Of a stretch of 64,000 bases of DNA, positions 44,471-54,688 are shown piece by piece. The position numbers were made by a program, and so were the translations under genes. The notes beneath the pieces were generated by a model. The model saw only the letters and a program-made list of their open reading frames with translations, was not told the DNA's origin and ran no database searches. Origin of the DNA: Myxococcales bacterium (GTDB lineage Bacteria > Myxococcota > Polyangia > Polyangiales > Polyangiaceae); NCBI GenBank assembly GCA_003151595.1, contig PLXW01000053.1, positions 1-64,000 on the forward strand, written 5' to 3'. Positions within the stretch are counted from its first letter, which is position 1, and every line of letters begins with the position of its first letter.

Positions 44471-44767
44471 CGATCGCGGATCGATCGCCGCTCGATCCGC
44501 GATCGCGAGCCGCACGATCGCCGGTCGACGAGCGATCGATCCGAGATCGATCGCCAGTCGATTGGTCATCGCTCGCCTATCGATCCGCCGTCCAGACACC
44601 ATCGACGCGCGATCGATCGGCAGTCGATCTCGGATCGATGACCAATCGATCGGAGACGGATCGGCAGTCGATCCGAGATCGATAGCCAATCGATCGACGC
44701 TCAATTGGCAGTCGATCCGAGATCGATAGCCAGTCGATCGGCGATCGATAGCCAGTCGATCCGCCGC
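44471..44767. repeat. Helically phased 11-bp CGAT repeat array (27 units)
   Basis: CGAT recurs at exact 11-bp steps from 44471 to 44757. Of 27 positions, 20 are exact CGAT and 7 are near variants (44504, 44526, 44570, 44592, 44603, 44658, 44702). Units often read as GATCGATNGCC/CAGTCGATC. Since 33 bp is both three units and 11 codons, every frame shows 11-residue pseudo-repeats, but frames are broken by stops and the two strands are equally open, so it is most likely non-coding. No spacers separate units, so it is not a CRISPR. It fills most of the 558-bp gap 44445-45002. Confidence 0.85.
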
Positions 44768-44790
44768 GCCCGACGCCGCTTCCTCATGGA

Positions 44791-44823
44791 CTTCACGCCG
44801 TCTTCACGCCGTCTTCACGCCGA
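44791..44823. repeat. Three tandem 11-bp repeats (CTTCACGCCGT)
   Basis: CTTCACGCCGT at 44791 and 44802 and CTTCACGCCGA at 44813. TGGACTTCAC (44787-44796), at the edge of the first copy, is matched by its exact reverse complement at 44894-44903. This lies downstream of the CGAT array and upstream of the next gene. It shares the 11-bp period with that array but not the motif. Confidence 0.7.
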
Positions 44824-45002
44824 CTCGCGTCCGAGCGCGACCTCGCAACAGCGCGGAACTGCGTCGCAATCGGCGCCCCGCGTCAAAGTCCATGTGAAGT
44901 CCACCACAACTCCAGATGGCCGAGACATCTGTTGGTTCAGGAGGACGCGAAACGAAGCGACCTGTCCACGTCCACCGTTCCAACGAAAGCGAGACTGCCA
45001 TC

Positions 45003-45644
45003 ATGAAGACCACGAACGACACGATCACCGGCGATGCGCGCATCCGTGACGAAGCGCAGGACGCCACGACCGCGAGCGCTGCCCGCGCGGCGCTGCCCTA
45101 CGTCAAGGCGCCGCCAACCATTTCCATCCCGCCCGTTCCCGTGGGGATCGTGACCGTGCCCCCGGCGCAGCTTCGCGCCCAGCTTCCGCGAAAGGAGGAG
45201 CTGGAGCTGATGCCCGACGTCGAGAGCGAGATGGCTCGCTTCGACGACTACGCCGAGGTCTTCGGAAAGACGGCTCCGTCGCGGGCCGTGGTCGAACAGT
45301 CGCTGAGCTCAGCGCATGAGTGGTCTCACCTGCGAATGCAGTTGAGCGCGTGGGAGCGGTACGCACAGTCGCAGGAGGCGATGGCGTGGGTGAGCGCGCG
45401 AGGGTTCATCCGGCGGCTGTCGCCGGCGTTCGCGCTGGCCGTGGAGACGGATGTCGCGATCGAGGTGAGCTACCCCTCGCTCGGGCGGTTGTTCGGGGTG
45501 CGCGCGTCGATCGCGAAGCGCGCCGCTGCAGTGCGGATCGCGAATGCGGATGAGAAGGCGGCGGGGCGGCCGGCGTACAAGGGCGAGGCGGGAAAGCGAC
45601 GCCGGAGAGCGGATGAGAGGGCGGCGTTGGCGGCGCGGGAGTGA
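45003..45644 (+). CDS. Unknown protein next to the 11-bp array
   Basis: A 213-residue protein starting at ATG 45003 after an AAAGCGAG stretch; no recognised family. N-terminal about 70 residues are Ala/Pro-rich ('ISIPPVPVGIVTVPPAQ'). The middle is helical and acidic then aromatic ('ELELMPDVESEMARFDDYAE', 'SSAHEWSHLRMQLSAWERYA'). The C-terminus is strongly basic ('GEAGKRRRRADERAALA'), compatible with nucleic acid binding. It shares direction with the S23-like gene and the array lies between them, so all three may form one unit. Confidence 0.65.
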   Translation: MKTTNDTITGDARIRDEAQDATTASAARAALPYVKAPPTISIPPVPVGIVTVPPAQLRAQLPRKEELELMPDVESEMARFDDYAEVFGKTAPSRAVVEQSLSSAHEWSHLRMQLSAWERYAQSQEAMAWVSARGFIRRLSPAFALAVETDVAIEVSYPSLGRLFGVRASIAKRAAAVRIANADEKAAGRPAYKGEAGKRRRRADERAALAARE

Positions 45645-45769
45645 GGCGGTGGAGTTGCAGTCCCCCAATCACAAGTCACCCTGTGTAGGAAACTCTCCCC
45701 GCTGATTCGCGTATGACGCGATCTGGCACGAGCGCCCCAGGGCCCCGTTCGTCACACTGAACGATCCAG

Positions 45770-48700
45770 TTGTCGCGCGAGACGAGCACCCCCAGCCCGC
45801 TAGATCCCCTGGGTCCAATCGAGATCCCGTTCGAGGAACGGACACCGAAGACCTCGCTCCGCGTCCCCATCTCGATGCACGGCGCGGCGTCGCGCCGGCG
45901 CTTCCGGATCGTGCGCGAGCTCGGGAGCGGCGGGATGGGGGTCGTGTACGAGGCGTTCGACTCCGAGCGGCACGCGCGCGTCGCCATCAAGACCTTGCTC
46001 CAGCTCACGCCCGATTCACTCACCCGGTTCAAGCGCGAGTTCCGCGCGCTCCAGGACGTGCACCACCCGAACCTCGTGCAGCTCGGCGAGCTCATCGCCG
46101 AAGGGGACGAGTGGTTCTTCACGATGGAGCTCGTGGAAGGGGACGACTTCCGCTCGTACGTGCGGCCGAGCGAGCCGCAGTCCGGGAACGTCGCCCGCCT
46201 CACGCCGCGATCCAATCCGAGCGACACGGCGCTCGCGGCCGCGCACACCGCGCGCATCTCGAGCACCGACGAGGCTCCGCGCGTTCGACGCTACGACGAA
46301 GAACGACTGCGCGCGTGCGTGCGGCAGCTCTCGCTCGGGCTGGCGGCGCTGCACGAAGCGGGGATGGTTCACCGCGACGTGAAGCCGAGCAACATCCGCG
46401 TCGAGACCGGCGGACGCCTCGTGCTGCTCGACTTCGGGCTGGTGACCGAGCTCGATGGAACCGGATCGACCGGGCACGCGATCGTCGGGACGCCCGTGTA
46501 CATGGCGCCCGAGCAAGCGATGGCGCGCGCGGTGCTCGGACCGGAAGCCGATCTGTACGCGATGGGCGTGCTCCTCTTCGAAGCGCTGACGGGCGGGCCG
46601 CCGTTCGAAGGGACGGGGCTCGAGATCCTGCTCGCGAAGCAGCAAGGCGAAGCGCCGCGACCGGGCAAGGAGGTCACGGGGGTTCCCGCGGACCTCGATG
46701 ATCTGTGCGCGCGTCTCCTCCGTCGCGATCCGGCCGCGCGACCGACCGCCGCGCAGGTGGTGCGAATGCTCGCGCCGATGTCCGAGCGTCGATCGACACG
46801 CCCCGCGCCGCCGCCGCAGCCCGCGCCGTTCGTGGGGCGCGCCGACGAGCTGGCGGAGCTGAACCTCGCGCTGAGCGACGTGCGGATCGGCGGCGCGCTG
46901 ACGCTGCTGGTGCAAGGGGAGTCGGGCGTCGGCAAGAGCTCGCTCGTGAAGCGCTTCGTGGAAGCGGCGGCGGACGACGGCACCATCTGCGTGCTCACGG
47001 GGCGTTGTTACGAGCGCGAAGCGGTGCCGTACAAAGCGTTCGACGGCGTCATCGATTCGCTCACGCGCTTCCTCCTGCGCGCGCCGATCGCCGACGTGCG
47101 CTCGTTCCTTCCGACGAAGCCCGCGCCGCTCGTGCAGGTGTTCCCGGTGCTCCGTCGCGTGGCCGCGATCGCGCAGCTCACGACGCAGCCGCTCCCTCCG
47201 ATGGATCCGCAGGAGCTTCGCGATCGCGCCTTCTCGGCGCTGCGCGAGCTGCTCACGCGCATGGCCGCCCATCAGACCGTGGTCATCGCCATCGACGACG
47301 TGCAGTGGGCCGACGCCGACAGCATCGCGCTCTTGAGCGAAGTGCTCCGCCCGCCGGAAGCGCCGCCGCTCCTCTTCGTGGGCACCGAGCGCACGGGGGC
47401 GAACCCGGGCGGATCGGCCGGCGGGGCGGGGATGGAGGCGCGGCTGCGCGATCTGCCGAAGGCGATCCCGGGCGAAGTGCGCGTCGTTCGCCTCGGGCGA
47501 TTGCCGTACGCCGAAGCGCGCGAGCTGGCGCAGTCGGTGCTCGAGCGATCGGGGGGAAACGGCTCGTCGAGCGCGGCGTGGATCGCCGAAGAGGCCGACG
47601 GTCACCCGCTCTTCATCGACGCGCTCGCGCGCTACAGCGTGCTGCACGCGGGGGGCGATCGCGTCGCGGTGCGCCTCGACGACGCGCTGGCCGCGCCCAT
47701 CGCGCGCCTCGAGCCGAGCGAGCGACGGATCCTCGAGCTGCTGGCGATGTCGAGCGCGCAGGTCGCGCAGGACGTGCTGGCCCTCGCTGCCGAGCTGGAG
47801 CCCGATCCCTTCGCGCGGACGATCGCGCAGCTTCGCGCGTCGCTGCTGGTGACCACGAACGGCGCGCGCGGGTCCGACACCGTCGAGCTCTATCACGACC
47901 GAATTCGCGTCGCGGTGAAGCAGAAGATCGAGCGCGCCGCCCGGCAGAACCTTCACGAGCGACTCGCGACGGCGCTCGAGTCGTCGGGGAGCCACGACGC
48001 TCCGGCGCTCGCCGCGCACTGGTTCGGCGCGGGCGATTCGGTGCAGGCCGCGCGCTACGGGACGATGGCTGCCGAGCAAGCGATGCAAGCGCTCGCCTTC
48101 GATCGCGCAGCGACGCTCTACGACTGGGCGCTCAGCCTGAAGGCCGGGAGCGCGGAAGAACGCGCGGCGCTGTACGAGCGACTCGGTGACGCGCTGGCGA
48201 ACGCCGGTCGCGGCGCACCGGCGGCGCACGCCTACCGAAAGGCGGCGGGGAAGGCGAACGCCACGCGCGCGCTCGATCTCGAGCGGCGCGCCGCCGACCA
48301 GCTCCTCCGCTCCGGTCACATCGATCAGGGGCTCGACGCGATGCGCGGCGTGCTCGCGGCGATCGGGATGAAGATCCCGCCGACGCCGTTCCTCACGTTC
48401 CTCTCGTTCCTCTTCTGGCTGGCGCGCCTGCGGGTTCGCGGCACCGGCTTCCGTCGCCGCGATACGACCGAGATCTCGCCGCACGAGCTCACGCGCATCG
48501 ACACGTGCTGGGCCGTCGCGTTCGGACTCTCGATCACCGATCCGCTCCGCGGCGCGACGTTCCAGCTGCGCACGCTGGCGCTGTCGCTCCAGTCCGGCGA
48601 GGTGTACCGCGTGGCGCGCGCGATGGCGCTTCACGCCGGGCACACGGCGACGACCGCGGGACGCCGCGGGTGGCCGCGCGCCCAGAAGCTGCTCGACCTC

Positions 48701-49637
48701 GCGCACCTCCTGGCGCACGAGTCGCAGTCGATGCACGCCATCGGCTGGGCGCACGGCGCGCACGGCATCGCGCACTACACGAACGGGCACTTCCGCGACG
48801 CGCTCACGCAGCTCGAGGCCGCCGACCAGGGGTGGCGCGAAACGCCGGGCGCGACGTGGGAGCTCGACACGATGAAGCTGTTCACCGTGAACACGCTCGC
48901 GCAGCTCGGGCGGCTCCGCGACCTGTGCGTGCGCGTTCCGAAGTTCCTGCGCGAGACGACCGAGCGCGGCGATCTCTACGGCGCCGTGAACCTGAGCGTC
49001 GGCTACGCGAACCTCCGCTGGCTCGTCCTCGATCGCGCCGACGACGCGCGCAACGAGATCGACGCCGCGATGCGCGAGTGGTCGAAGAAGGGCGTTCACC
49101 TCGAGCACTTCTACGAGCTGCTCGCGCGCGCGAACGAGGCGCTCTACTCGGGGCGATCGCGCGAAGGGCTCGAGCTGCTGGCGGCGCGATGGAAGCCGCT
49201 CGAAGGTGCGCTCCTCTTTCGTGTGCAGTCGGTCCGGATCCTCCTCCGCTACATGCGGGCGCGCCTGTGCCTGGCGGCGGCGGCCTCGGGCGACCCGGGC
49301 GCACCGGCCCTGCTTCGTCGCGCGGCGAGCGACGCGAAGGCGATCGCGCGCGAGAAGATGGAATGGTCGCGCCCCGTCGCGGAGTTGATCCAGGCGGCGT
49401 GCGCGCACGCGCGCGGCGAGAAGGCGCGCGCGGTGAGTCTCCTCCGTCGCGCGCTTGCAGGGTTCCAGACGGCGGACATGGCGCTGCATGCGGCCGCGAC
49501 GCGCACGCGGTTGGGGGCACTGATCGCCGGCGACGAAGGGGCCGCGTACGCGAAGGCTGCGGACGAGTGGATGCGCGCTGAAGGGGTCGTCGCCCCCGCG
49601 CGAATGGTGGCGATGATGGCTCCGGGCTTCGTCGAGG

Positions 49638-49657
<20 letters not shown>
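45770..49657 (+). CDS. Ser/Thr kinase - AAA ATPase - TPR protein (PknK-type)
   Basis: A 1295-residue multidomain regulator. Kinase (about residues 45-335): 'LGSGGMGVVYEAFD', 'VAIKTL', 'HRDVKPSNI' near 200, 'LLDFGLV', 'GTPVYMAPEQ' near 245. ATPase: Walker A 'VQGESGVGKSSLV' near 382-395, Walker B 'VVIAIDDVQWADADSI' near 505-520. The last 600 residues are TPR-like helices ('YDWALSLKAGSAEERAALYE', 'ERLGDALANAGRGAPAAHAY'). The annotated start is a TTG; an ATG at 45875 would still leave the kinase whole, so the start is uncertain. The layout matches PknK/MalT-like STAND signal hubs common in myxobacteria. 3' end overlaps a convergent thioesterase gene by 20 bp. Confidence 0.92.
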
Positions 49658-50102
<445 letters not shown>

Positions 50103-50106
50103 GCCG

Positions 50107-51420
50107 TCAATCGTACGAGAGCGCGCGCTCGAAGAGGGAGCGCATCGCCGGCTCGTCGATCGCGACGGGCGCGTTGTCCACGAGGCGTGATTGGACGATC
50201 GCGCCGTGGGCCAGCGCGTCGAGGTCGCGCGCGTCGTAGCCGAGCGCGCCGATGCCGAGGGGGACCTGCGTGGCGCGCATCAGGCGCACGAGCTCACGCG
50301 CGATGATCTCCGCTGCGTCTTCCGAGCTGGCTCCGCGCGCGTCGGCGCCCAGCGCGATCGCCCCTTCGAGGTGCCGCTCCGGCGACGCGCTCGCCGTCGC
50401 GCGAAACACGCTCGGCGCGTTCACCACCACCGAGATCCCGTGCGGCACCATCGGCTCGTCTTGCGGATACCCCGCGCATCGGTACGCCCTCACGAGCCCC
50501 GCGACCGAATACGACATCGCGTGCGGCAGGTGCACCCCCGAGTTCCCGAACGCGATCCCGGCGAGCGACGCCGCCCACGCCATCGCTTCGCGCGCCTCGA
50601 CGTCGCTCGCGTCGGCGACGGCGCGCTCGATGTACTTTCCGGTGAGCCGCAGCGCCTCACGCGCGCCGAGATCGCTCCACGGGTTGCGCCCCTGCGACAT
50701 CGGCCGCGACGTCGACGGCACCGGCCGCGCGCGGGAAGAGAACGCGCGCGCGGTGAACGACTCCAGCGCGTGGCAGAGCACGTCGAACCCGCTCGCGGCG
50801 ACGACCATCGCCGGCAGCGTCGCGGTCACCGACGGATCGATGAGCGCGTGGGTCGGCCGCAAGCGTCGCGAGACGATCCCGGTCTTCGCGCGCAACGCGA
50901 CGTAATCGAAGACGGCGATCCCTGTGCACTCGCTGCCGGTGCCGCACGTCGTCGGACAGGCGAAGTGCGGCGGGAGCGGGCCGGGGACGGGGCGCGCTTC
51001 GCCGATCGGTTTGTTCACGTACGCGAGGAGCCCTTCGGGGTACGTGGCGTAGAGGATCGCCGCCTTGCACGTGTCGATGACCGAGCCGCCGCCGACCGAG
51101 ACGTAGCCGTCGAACTTCCCCTCGCGCGCGAACGCGGCGGCGTGGAGGAACGAAGCGTCGGTGGGCTCGACGCGGACCTCGTCGTAGATCGCGACGTCGA
51201 CGCCGGCGCCGCGGAGAGACTGCGCGACGAGCGCGGCGTGCGGGAGCCTGGCCAGCTCGCGATCGGTGAAGAGCGCGACGCGCGTGCAGCCGTGAGCGCG
51301 CGCGTGATCGCCCGCTTCGAGGAGCGCGCCGCGGCCGAACGTGATGGCCGAAGCGTCGATGGTGAAGGCCGTCTCGTGAGCGCCGTCGAGATCGATCGCA
51401 TAGCCGTGGCAACAGCTCAT
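50107..51420 (-). CDS. Iron-containing alcohol dehydrogenase (hydroxyacid-oxoacid transhydrogenase-like)
   Basis: A 437-residue Fe-ADH with '[15 protein letters not shown]' (NAD-binding GGGS), '[19 protein letters not shown]', '[19 protein letters not shown]', and the metal-ligand region '[15 protein letters not shown]' and '[12 protein letters not shown]' with His residues; the late '[15 protein letters not shown]' gives the last His. A 25-residue insert '[20 protein letters not shown]' matches the RP..QG.NP.SD segment of the HOT (ADHFE1) subfamily, which oxidises 4-hydroxybutyrate with 2-oxoglutarate. Starts at ATG 51420 and is followed by the thioesterase gene. Confidence 0.9.
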   Translation of the reverse strand: MSCCHGYAIDLDGAHETAFTIDASAITFGRGALLEAGDHARAHGCTRVALFTDRELARLPHAALVAQSLRGAGVDVAIYDEVRVEPTDASFLHAAAFAREGKFDGYVSVGGGSVIDTCKAAILYATYPEGLLAYVNKPIGEARPVPGPLPPHFACPTTCGTGSECTGIAVFDYVALRAKTGIVSRRLRPTHALIDPSVTATLPAMVVAASGFDVLCHALESFTARAFSSRARPVPSTSRPMSQGRNPWSDLGAREALRLTGKYIERAVADASDVEAREAMAWAASLAGIAFGNSGVHLPHAMSYSVAGLVRAYRCAGYPQDEPMVPHGISVVVNAPSVFRATASASPERHLEGAIALGADARGASSEDAAEIIARELVRLMRATQVPLGIGALGYDARDLDALAHGAIVQSRLVDNAPVAIDEPAMRSLFERALSYD

Positions 51421-51589
51421 GGCGCGTAGTTCACCAGATCGGCGCGGCCCCGCCTACTCGCTCCGTCACGTGCGCGCTGTCATCCGTTCGCGTGACATTC
51501 GCGATTGGCCGCGTGCGCGCACGTCACAAGTTTCCGCGGTTGCGATCTTCGGCGCGACGATCGCGCAACACGGCTCGACAGATCGGATC

Positions 51590-51640
51590 GCGCGTGACAC
51601 TGGGCTGCCCGCGCTAGCGCTGTGACAGGGGGTCACGCGC
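51590..51640 (+). promoter_or_regulatory. Inverted repeats with clustered GTGAC/GTCAC motifs
   Basis: GCGCGTGAC (51590-51598) and GTCACGCGC (51632-51640) are an exact 9-bp inverted repeat 33 bp apart. Within it GTGAC-AGGGG-GTCAC (51622-51636) is a shorter one. The 240-bp gap holds five or six GTGAC/GTCAC words. The inner repeat is close to a CRP/FNR-type box but has seven, not six, bases between TGTGA and TCAC. It lies just upstream of ATG 51663. Confidence 0.35.
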
Positions 51641-51662
51641 TCGGCTCATGAAGGAAAATAAG

Positions 51663-54611
51663 ATGCGTTCGAAACGTGGAAGTTACGGCTTGCTCGGTCT
51701 GCTCGCCTTCGCGGCGGCCTGCTCTTCGCAAATGGGATCGACCGAGTCGACCCTCGGCAGCAGCACAGCAGCGTTCTCCATCGGCTCACAAACCGCGCAA
51801 GAGAAAGCGTTCACCGCGTTCGAGAGCGGCCAGGTCCGCCCGCTCGCGCTCTCTGCGGACGGCTCGCTGCTCTACGCCACCAACACGCCGGACAATCGCC
51901 TGGAGATCTTCCGCGTCGGGCCACGCGGGCTCGTCTCGGTCGCGTCGGTCCCGGTGGGGCTGGAGCCGGTCGCGGTCGCCGTGCGGAACAACGGAGAGAT
52001 CTGGGTCGTCAATCATCTCTCGGACAGCGTCAGCATCATCGACGCCAGCATCCCGGAGCGCGCTCACGTCTCGCGCACGCTGCTGGTCGGCGACGAGCCT
52101 CGCGACATCGTGTTCGCCGGACCTGGCGGCGCGCGCGCGTTCGTCACCACGGCGCACCGGGGCCAGAACACGGGCCGCGATCCGCAGCTCACGACGCCGG
52201 GCGCGGGCCGCGCGGACGTCTGGGTCTTCGACGCGAACAACCTCGGCGCGACGCTCGCCGGTACGCCGCTCACGGTCGTCACGCTCTTCGCCGACACGCC
52301 GCGCGCGCTCACCGTCGCCCCCGACGGCAACACCGTCTACGCCGCCGCGTTCCAGTCGGGCAACCGCACGACCTCGCTCAGCGAGCGCATCGTCACGCCG
52401 GGGCAGGGGCTCCCGCCGCCGCACACCAACGTCCAGGGCTATCCCGAGCCGCCGACGTCGATCATCGTCAAGTACCGCTCCGATCCGAACGACGGCGGCA
52501 AGCTCCACTGGCTCGACGTGGAAGGTCGCCAGTGGGACGCGAACGTGAAACTCAGTCTTCCGGACAAGGACGTCTTCGCGATCGACGCGACCGCGAACCC
52601 GCCCGTCGCCAAGCCGACCGGCGTCTTCGCCGGCGTCGGCACGGTGCTCTTCGACATGGCCGTCAACCCCGTGAACGGGCACGTCTACGTCGCGAACACC
52701 GACGCGCGCAACGACGTGCGCTTCGAAGGGCACGACGTCACGGGCGCTCAGCAGGGCGCGCCGCCCGGCACGGTCGAAGGACACATCGCCGAGAGTCACA
52801 TCACGGTGATCGATCCCAAGGCCGGCACCGTCACGCCGCACCACCTGAACAAGCACATCGACTACACGAAGGACGGCACCCCGGCGGAGAACGCCAAGAG
52901 CCTCGCCTTCCCGACGGGCATGGCGGTCACGCACGACGGCAAGTCCCTCTACGTCGCGGCGCTCGGCTCGGCGAAGGTCGGCGTGTTCGCGACGGCGCAG
53001 CTCGAGAACGACTCGTTCGTCCCCTCGACCGCGAACCAGATCGCGCTCAGCGCGGGGGGCCCTACGGGTCTCGTGCTCGATGAAACCCGTAACGCGATCT
53101 ACGTGCTCACGCGCTTCGACAACGGCATCTCGGTGCTCAATCCGCAGACGAAGAAGGAAGTCGCGCACCTCTCGATGTTCAACCCCGAGCCGGTGAGCGT
53201 GACGGCCGGTCGCCCGTTCCTCTACGACGCCGCGCTCACCTCGAGCCACGGCGACTCGGCCTGCGCGAGCTGCCACATCTTCGGCGACTTCGACAGCCTG
53301 GCGTGGGACCTCGGTAACCCCGACGACTTCATCACGCCGATCCCCGGTCCTTTCACGATGGACCCGACGCTCATCGAGCAGCTGACCAACAACTCGCCGC
53401 TGGTCGACTTCGCGATGAAGGGCCCCATGACGACGCAGAGCCTTCGCGGCATGGCCAACCACGGCCCCATGCACTGGCGCGGCGATCGCACGGGCGGCAC
53501 CGACGCCACGCGGCTCAACGTCGTCGCGAGCGCGCAGCCGAACACCGGGACGTTCGACGAGAACATCGCGTTCAACAAGTTCAACGTCGCCTTCGCCGGC
53601 CTCCTCGGTCGGAGCGGTCCGCTGAGCGACGCGCAGATGCAGGCCTTCACCAACTTCATCCTGCAGGTGAGCTACCCGCCGAATCCGATCCGGAACCTCG
53701 ACGACTCGCTCACGCCGGATCAAGCGGCCGGTCGCGCGTTCTATTTCAGCAGCGACGCCAGCGGGAACGAGCTCGTGAGCGACACGTTCCACAACTGCAA
53801 CGGGTGCCACACGCTCGATCCGAACGGCAACGCGCAGTTCGGCGTCCCCAAGCCGGGGTTCTTCGGGAGCGACGGGCGCTACTCGTTCGAAGCCGAGACC
53901 CAGTTCTTCAAGGTCCCGCAGCTCCGGAACATGTACCAGAAGGTCGGCATGTTCGGCATGGACCAGACCTACAACCCGGCCGACACCAGCGGCCTCGGGT
54001 CGTTCCTGCCGGCGCCTTACAACGACAACACGTTCCAGGGCGATCAGCTCCGCGGCTTCGGCTTCCTCCACGACGGCAGCGTCGACACGATGTTCCGCTT
54101 CCACGGCGGCAGCGTGTTCGCGCAGCGCGGCCCGTCGGCGACGCTCCCGGCCAACCCCGGTGGGTTCCCGATGGTCGATCCCAGCGCGGCGCCGGCGACG
54201 CAGTTCCAGCAGCTCGAAGCGAACATCACGCTTCGTCGTCAGGTGGAGTCGTTCCTCTTCGCGTTCGACTCGAACCAGGCGCCGATCGTCGGCCAGCAAG
54301 CGACGCTCGCCGGCAGCGGCGGCGCCGACGTGAGCGCGCGCATCGCGCTGCTCGAGGCGCGCGCGGCGGCGGGTGAGTGCGATCTCGTCGTGAAGGGATT
54401 CTTCCTCGGCAGCGAGATCGGGTTCCTCTACGACCCGACGTCGGGCACGTTCATCGCCGACAAGGCCGCGACGCCGCACGTTGGCGACGCGGGGCTCCGC
54501 CTGCTCGCGAAGATCAACCCGCTGACGTTCACCGCGGTCCCCGTGGGCTCCGGTCGGCGCATCGGGATCGATCGCGACGCGAACGGCGTCCTCGACGGCG
54601 ATCAGGGCTGA
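51663..54611 (+). CDS. Lipoprotein: YVTN-type beta-propeller fused to a diheme cytochrome c peroxidase-like domain
   Basis: A 982-residue lipoprotein. ATG 51663 has GAAGGAAAA upstream; an earlier in-frame ATG (51648) is less suited. Lipobox 'AAACSS' near residue 20. Residues about 45-500 show propeller blades ('RPLALSADGSLLYATNTPDN', 'VAVAVRNNGEIWVVNHLSDS', 'PTGMAVTHDGKSLYVAALGS'). Residues about 515-940 carry two CxxCH heme sites, 'SACASCHIFGDF' near 533 and 'HNCNGCHTLDPNG' near 710, with 'FKVPQLRNMYQKVGMFGMD' and 'GFLHDGSVDTMFRF' as in di-heme MauG/CcpA peroxidases. Likely a surface or periplasmic electron-transfer or peroxide enzyme. Confidence 0.9.
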   Translation: MRSKRGSYGLLGLLAFAAACSSQMGSTESTLGSSTAAFSIGSQTAQEKAFTAFESGQVRPLALSADGSLLYATNTPDNRLEIFRVGPRGLVSVASVPVGLEPVAVAVRNNGEIWVVNHLSDSVSIIDASIPERAHVSRTLLVGDEPRDIVFAGPGGARAFVTTAHRGQNTGRDPQLTTPGAGRADVWVFDANNLGATLAGTPLTVVTLFADTPRALTVAPDGNTVYAAAFQSGNRTTSLSERIVTPGQGLPPPHTNVQGYPEPPTSIIVKYRSDPNDGGKLHWLDVEGRQWDANVKLSLPDKDVFAIDATANPPVAKPTGVFAGVGTVLFDMAVNPVNGHVYVANTDARNDVRFEGHDVTGAQQGAPPGTVEGHIAESHITVIDPKAGTVTPHHLNKHIDYTKDGTPAENAKSLAFPTGMAVTHDGKSLYVAALGSAKVGVFATAQLENDSFVPSTANQIALSAGGPTGLVLDETRNAIYVLTRFDNGISVLNPQTKKEVAHLSMFNPEPVSVTAGRPFLYDAALTSSHGDSACASCHIFGDFDSLAWDLGNPDDFITPIPGPFTMDPTLIEQLTNNSPLVDFAMKGPMTTQSLRGMANHGPMHWRGDRTGGTDATRLNVVASAQPNTGTFDENIAFNKFNVAFAGLLGRSGPLSDAQMQAFTNFILQVSYPPNPIRNLDDSLTPDQAAGRAFYFSSDASGNELVSDTFHNCNGCHTLDPNGNAQFGVPKPGFFGSDGRYSFEAETQFFKVPQLRNMYQKVGMFGMDQTYNPADTSGLGSFLPAPYNDNTFQGDQLRGFGFLHDGSVDTMFRFHGGSVFAQRGPSATLPANPGGFPMVDPSAAPATQFQQLEANITLRRQVESFLFAFDSNQAPIVGQQATLAGSGGADVSARIALLEARAAAGECDLVVKGFFLGSEIGFLYDPTSGTFIADKAATPHVGDAGLRLLAKINPLTFTAVPVGSGRRIGIDRDANGVLDGDQG

Positions 54612-54643
54612 TCCCGGCCCGCTCTAGAAACGCACGCCTTGTC

Positions 54644-54675
54644 CCGCCTCGAACGTGACCCCACGTTCGAGGCGG
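54644..54675. promoter_or_regulatory. 14-bp perfect hairpin just upstream of the Coq4-like gene
   Basis: CCGCCTCGAACGTG and its exact reverse complement flank a 4-nt loop. It begins 32 bp after the diheme lipoprotein stop and ends directly at the ACGAGG ribosome-binding site of the next gene. It lacks a U-tract, so it is either a weak terminator or an mRNA structure controlling the downstream start. Confidence 0.65.
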
Positions 54676-54688
54676 ACGAGGTGCTGCG

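Noticed and set aside
44441..44704. Overlapping open frames on both strands of the 11-bp array, with 11-residue peptide repeats (RLAIDLGS type)
   Set aside because: The peptide period is only a result of 33 bp being three 11-bp units. Frames are broken by stops, both strands are equally open, and there is no ribosome-binding site.
44471..44767. CRISPR array
   Set aside because: Units are 11 bp with no unique spacers, and there are no cas genes in the window.
43847..45002. Diversity-generating retroelement around the Avd-like gene
   Set aside because: No reverse transcriptase frame, and no template/variable repeat pair with adenine-biased changes was seen.
51786..54479. Minus-strand frame of about 900 codons opposite the diheme lipoprotein
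   Set aside because: Antisense shadow with no recognisable motif; heme sites and propeller blades are on the plus strand.
54644..54675. Rho-independent terminator
   Set aside because: A perfect stem, but no run of T follows on either strand; kept as a regulatory hairpin.
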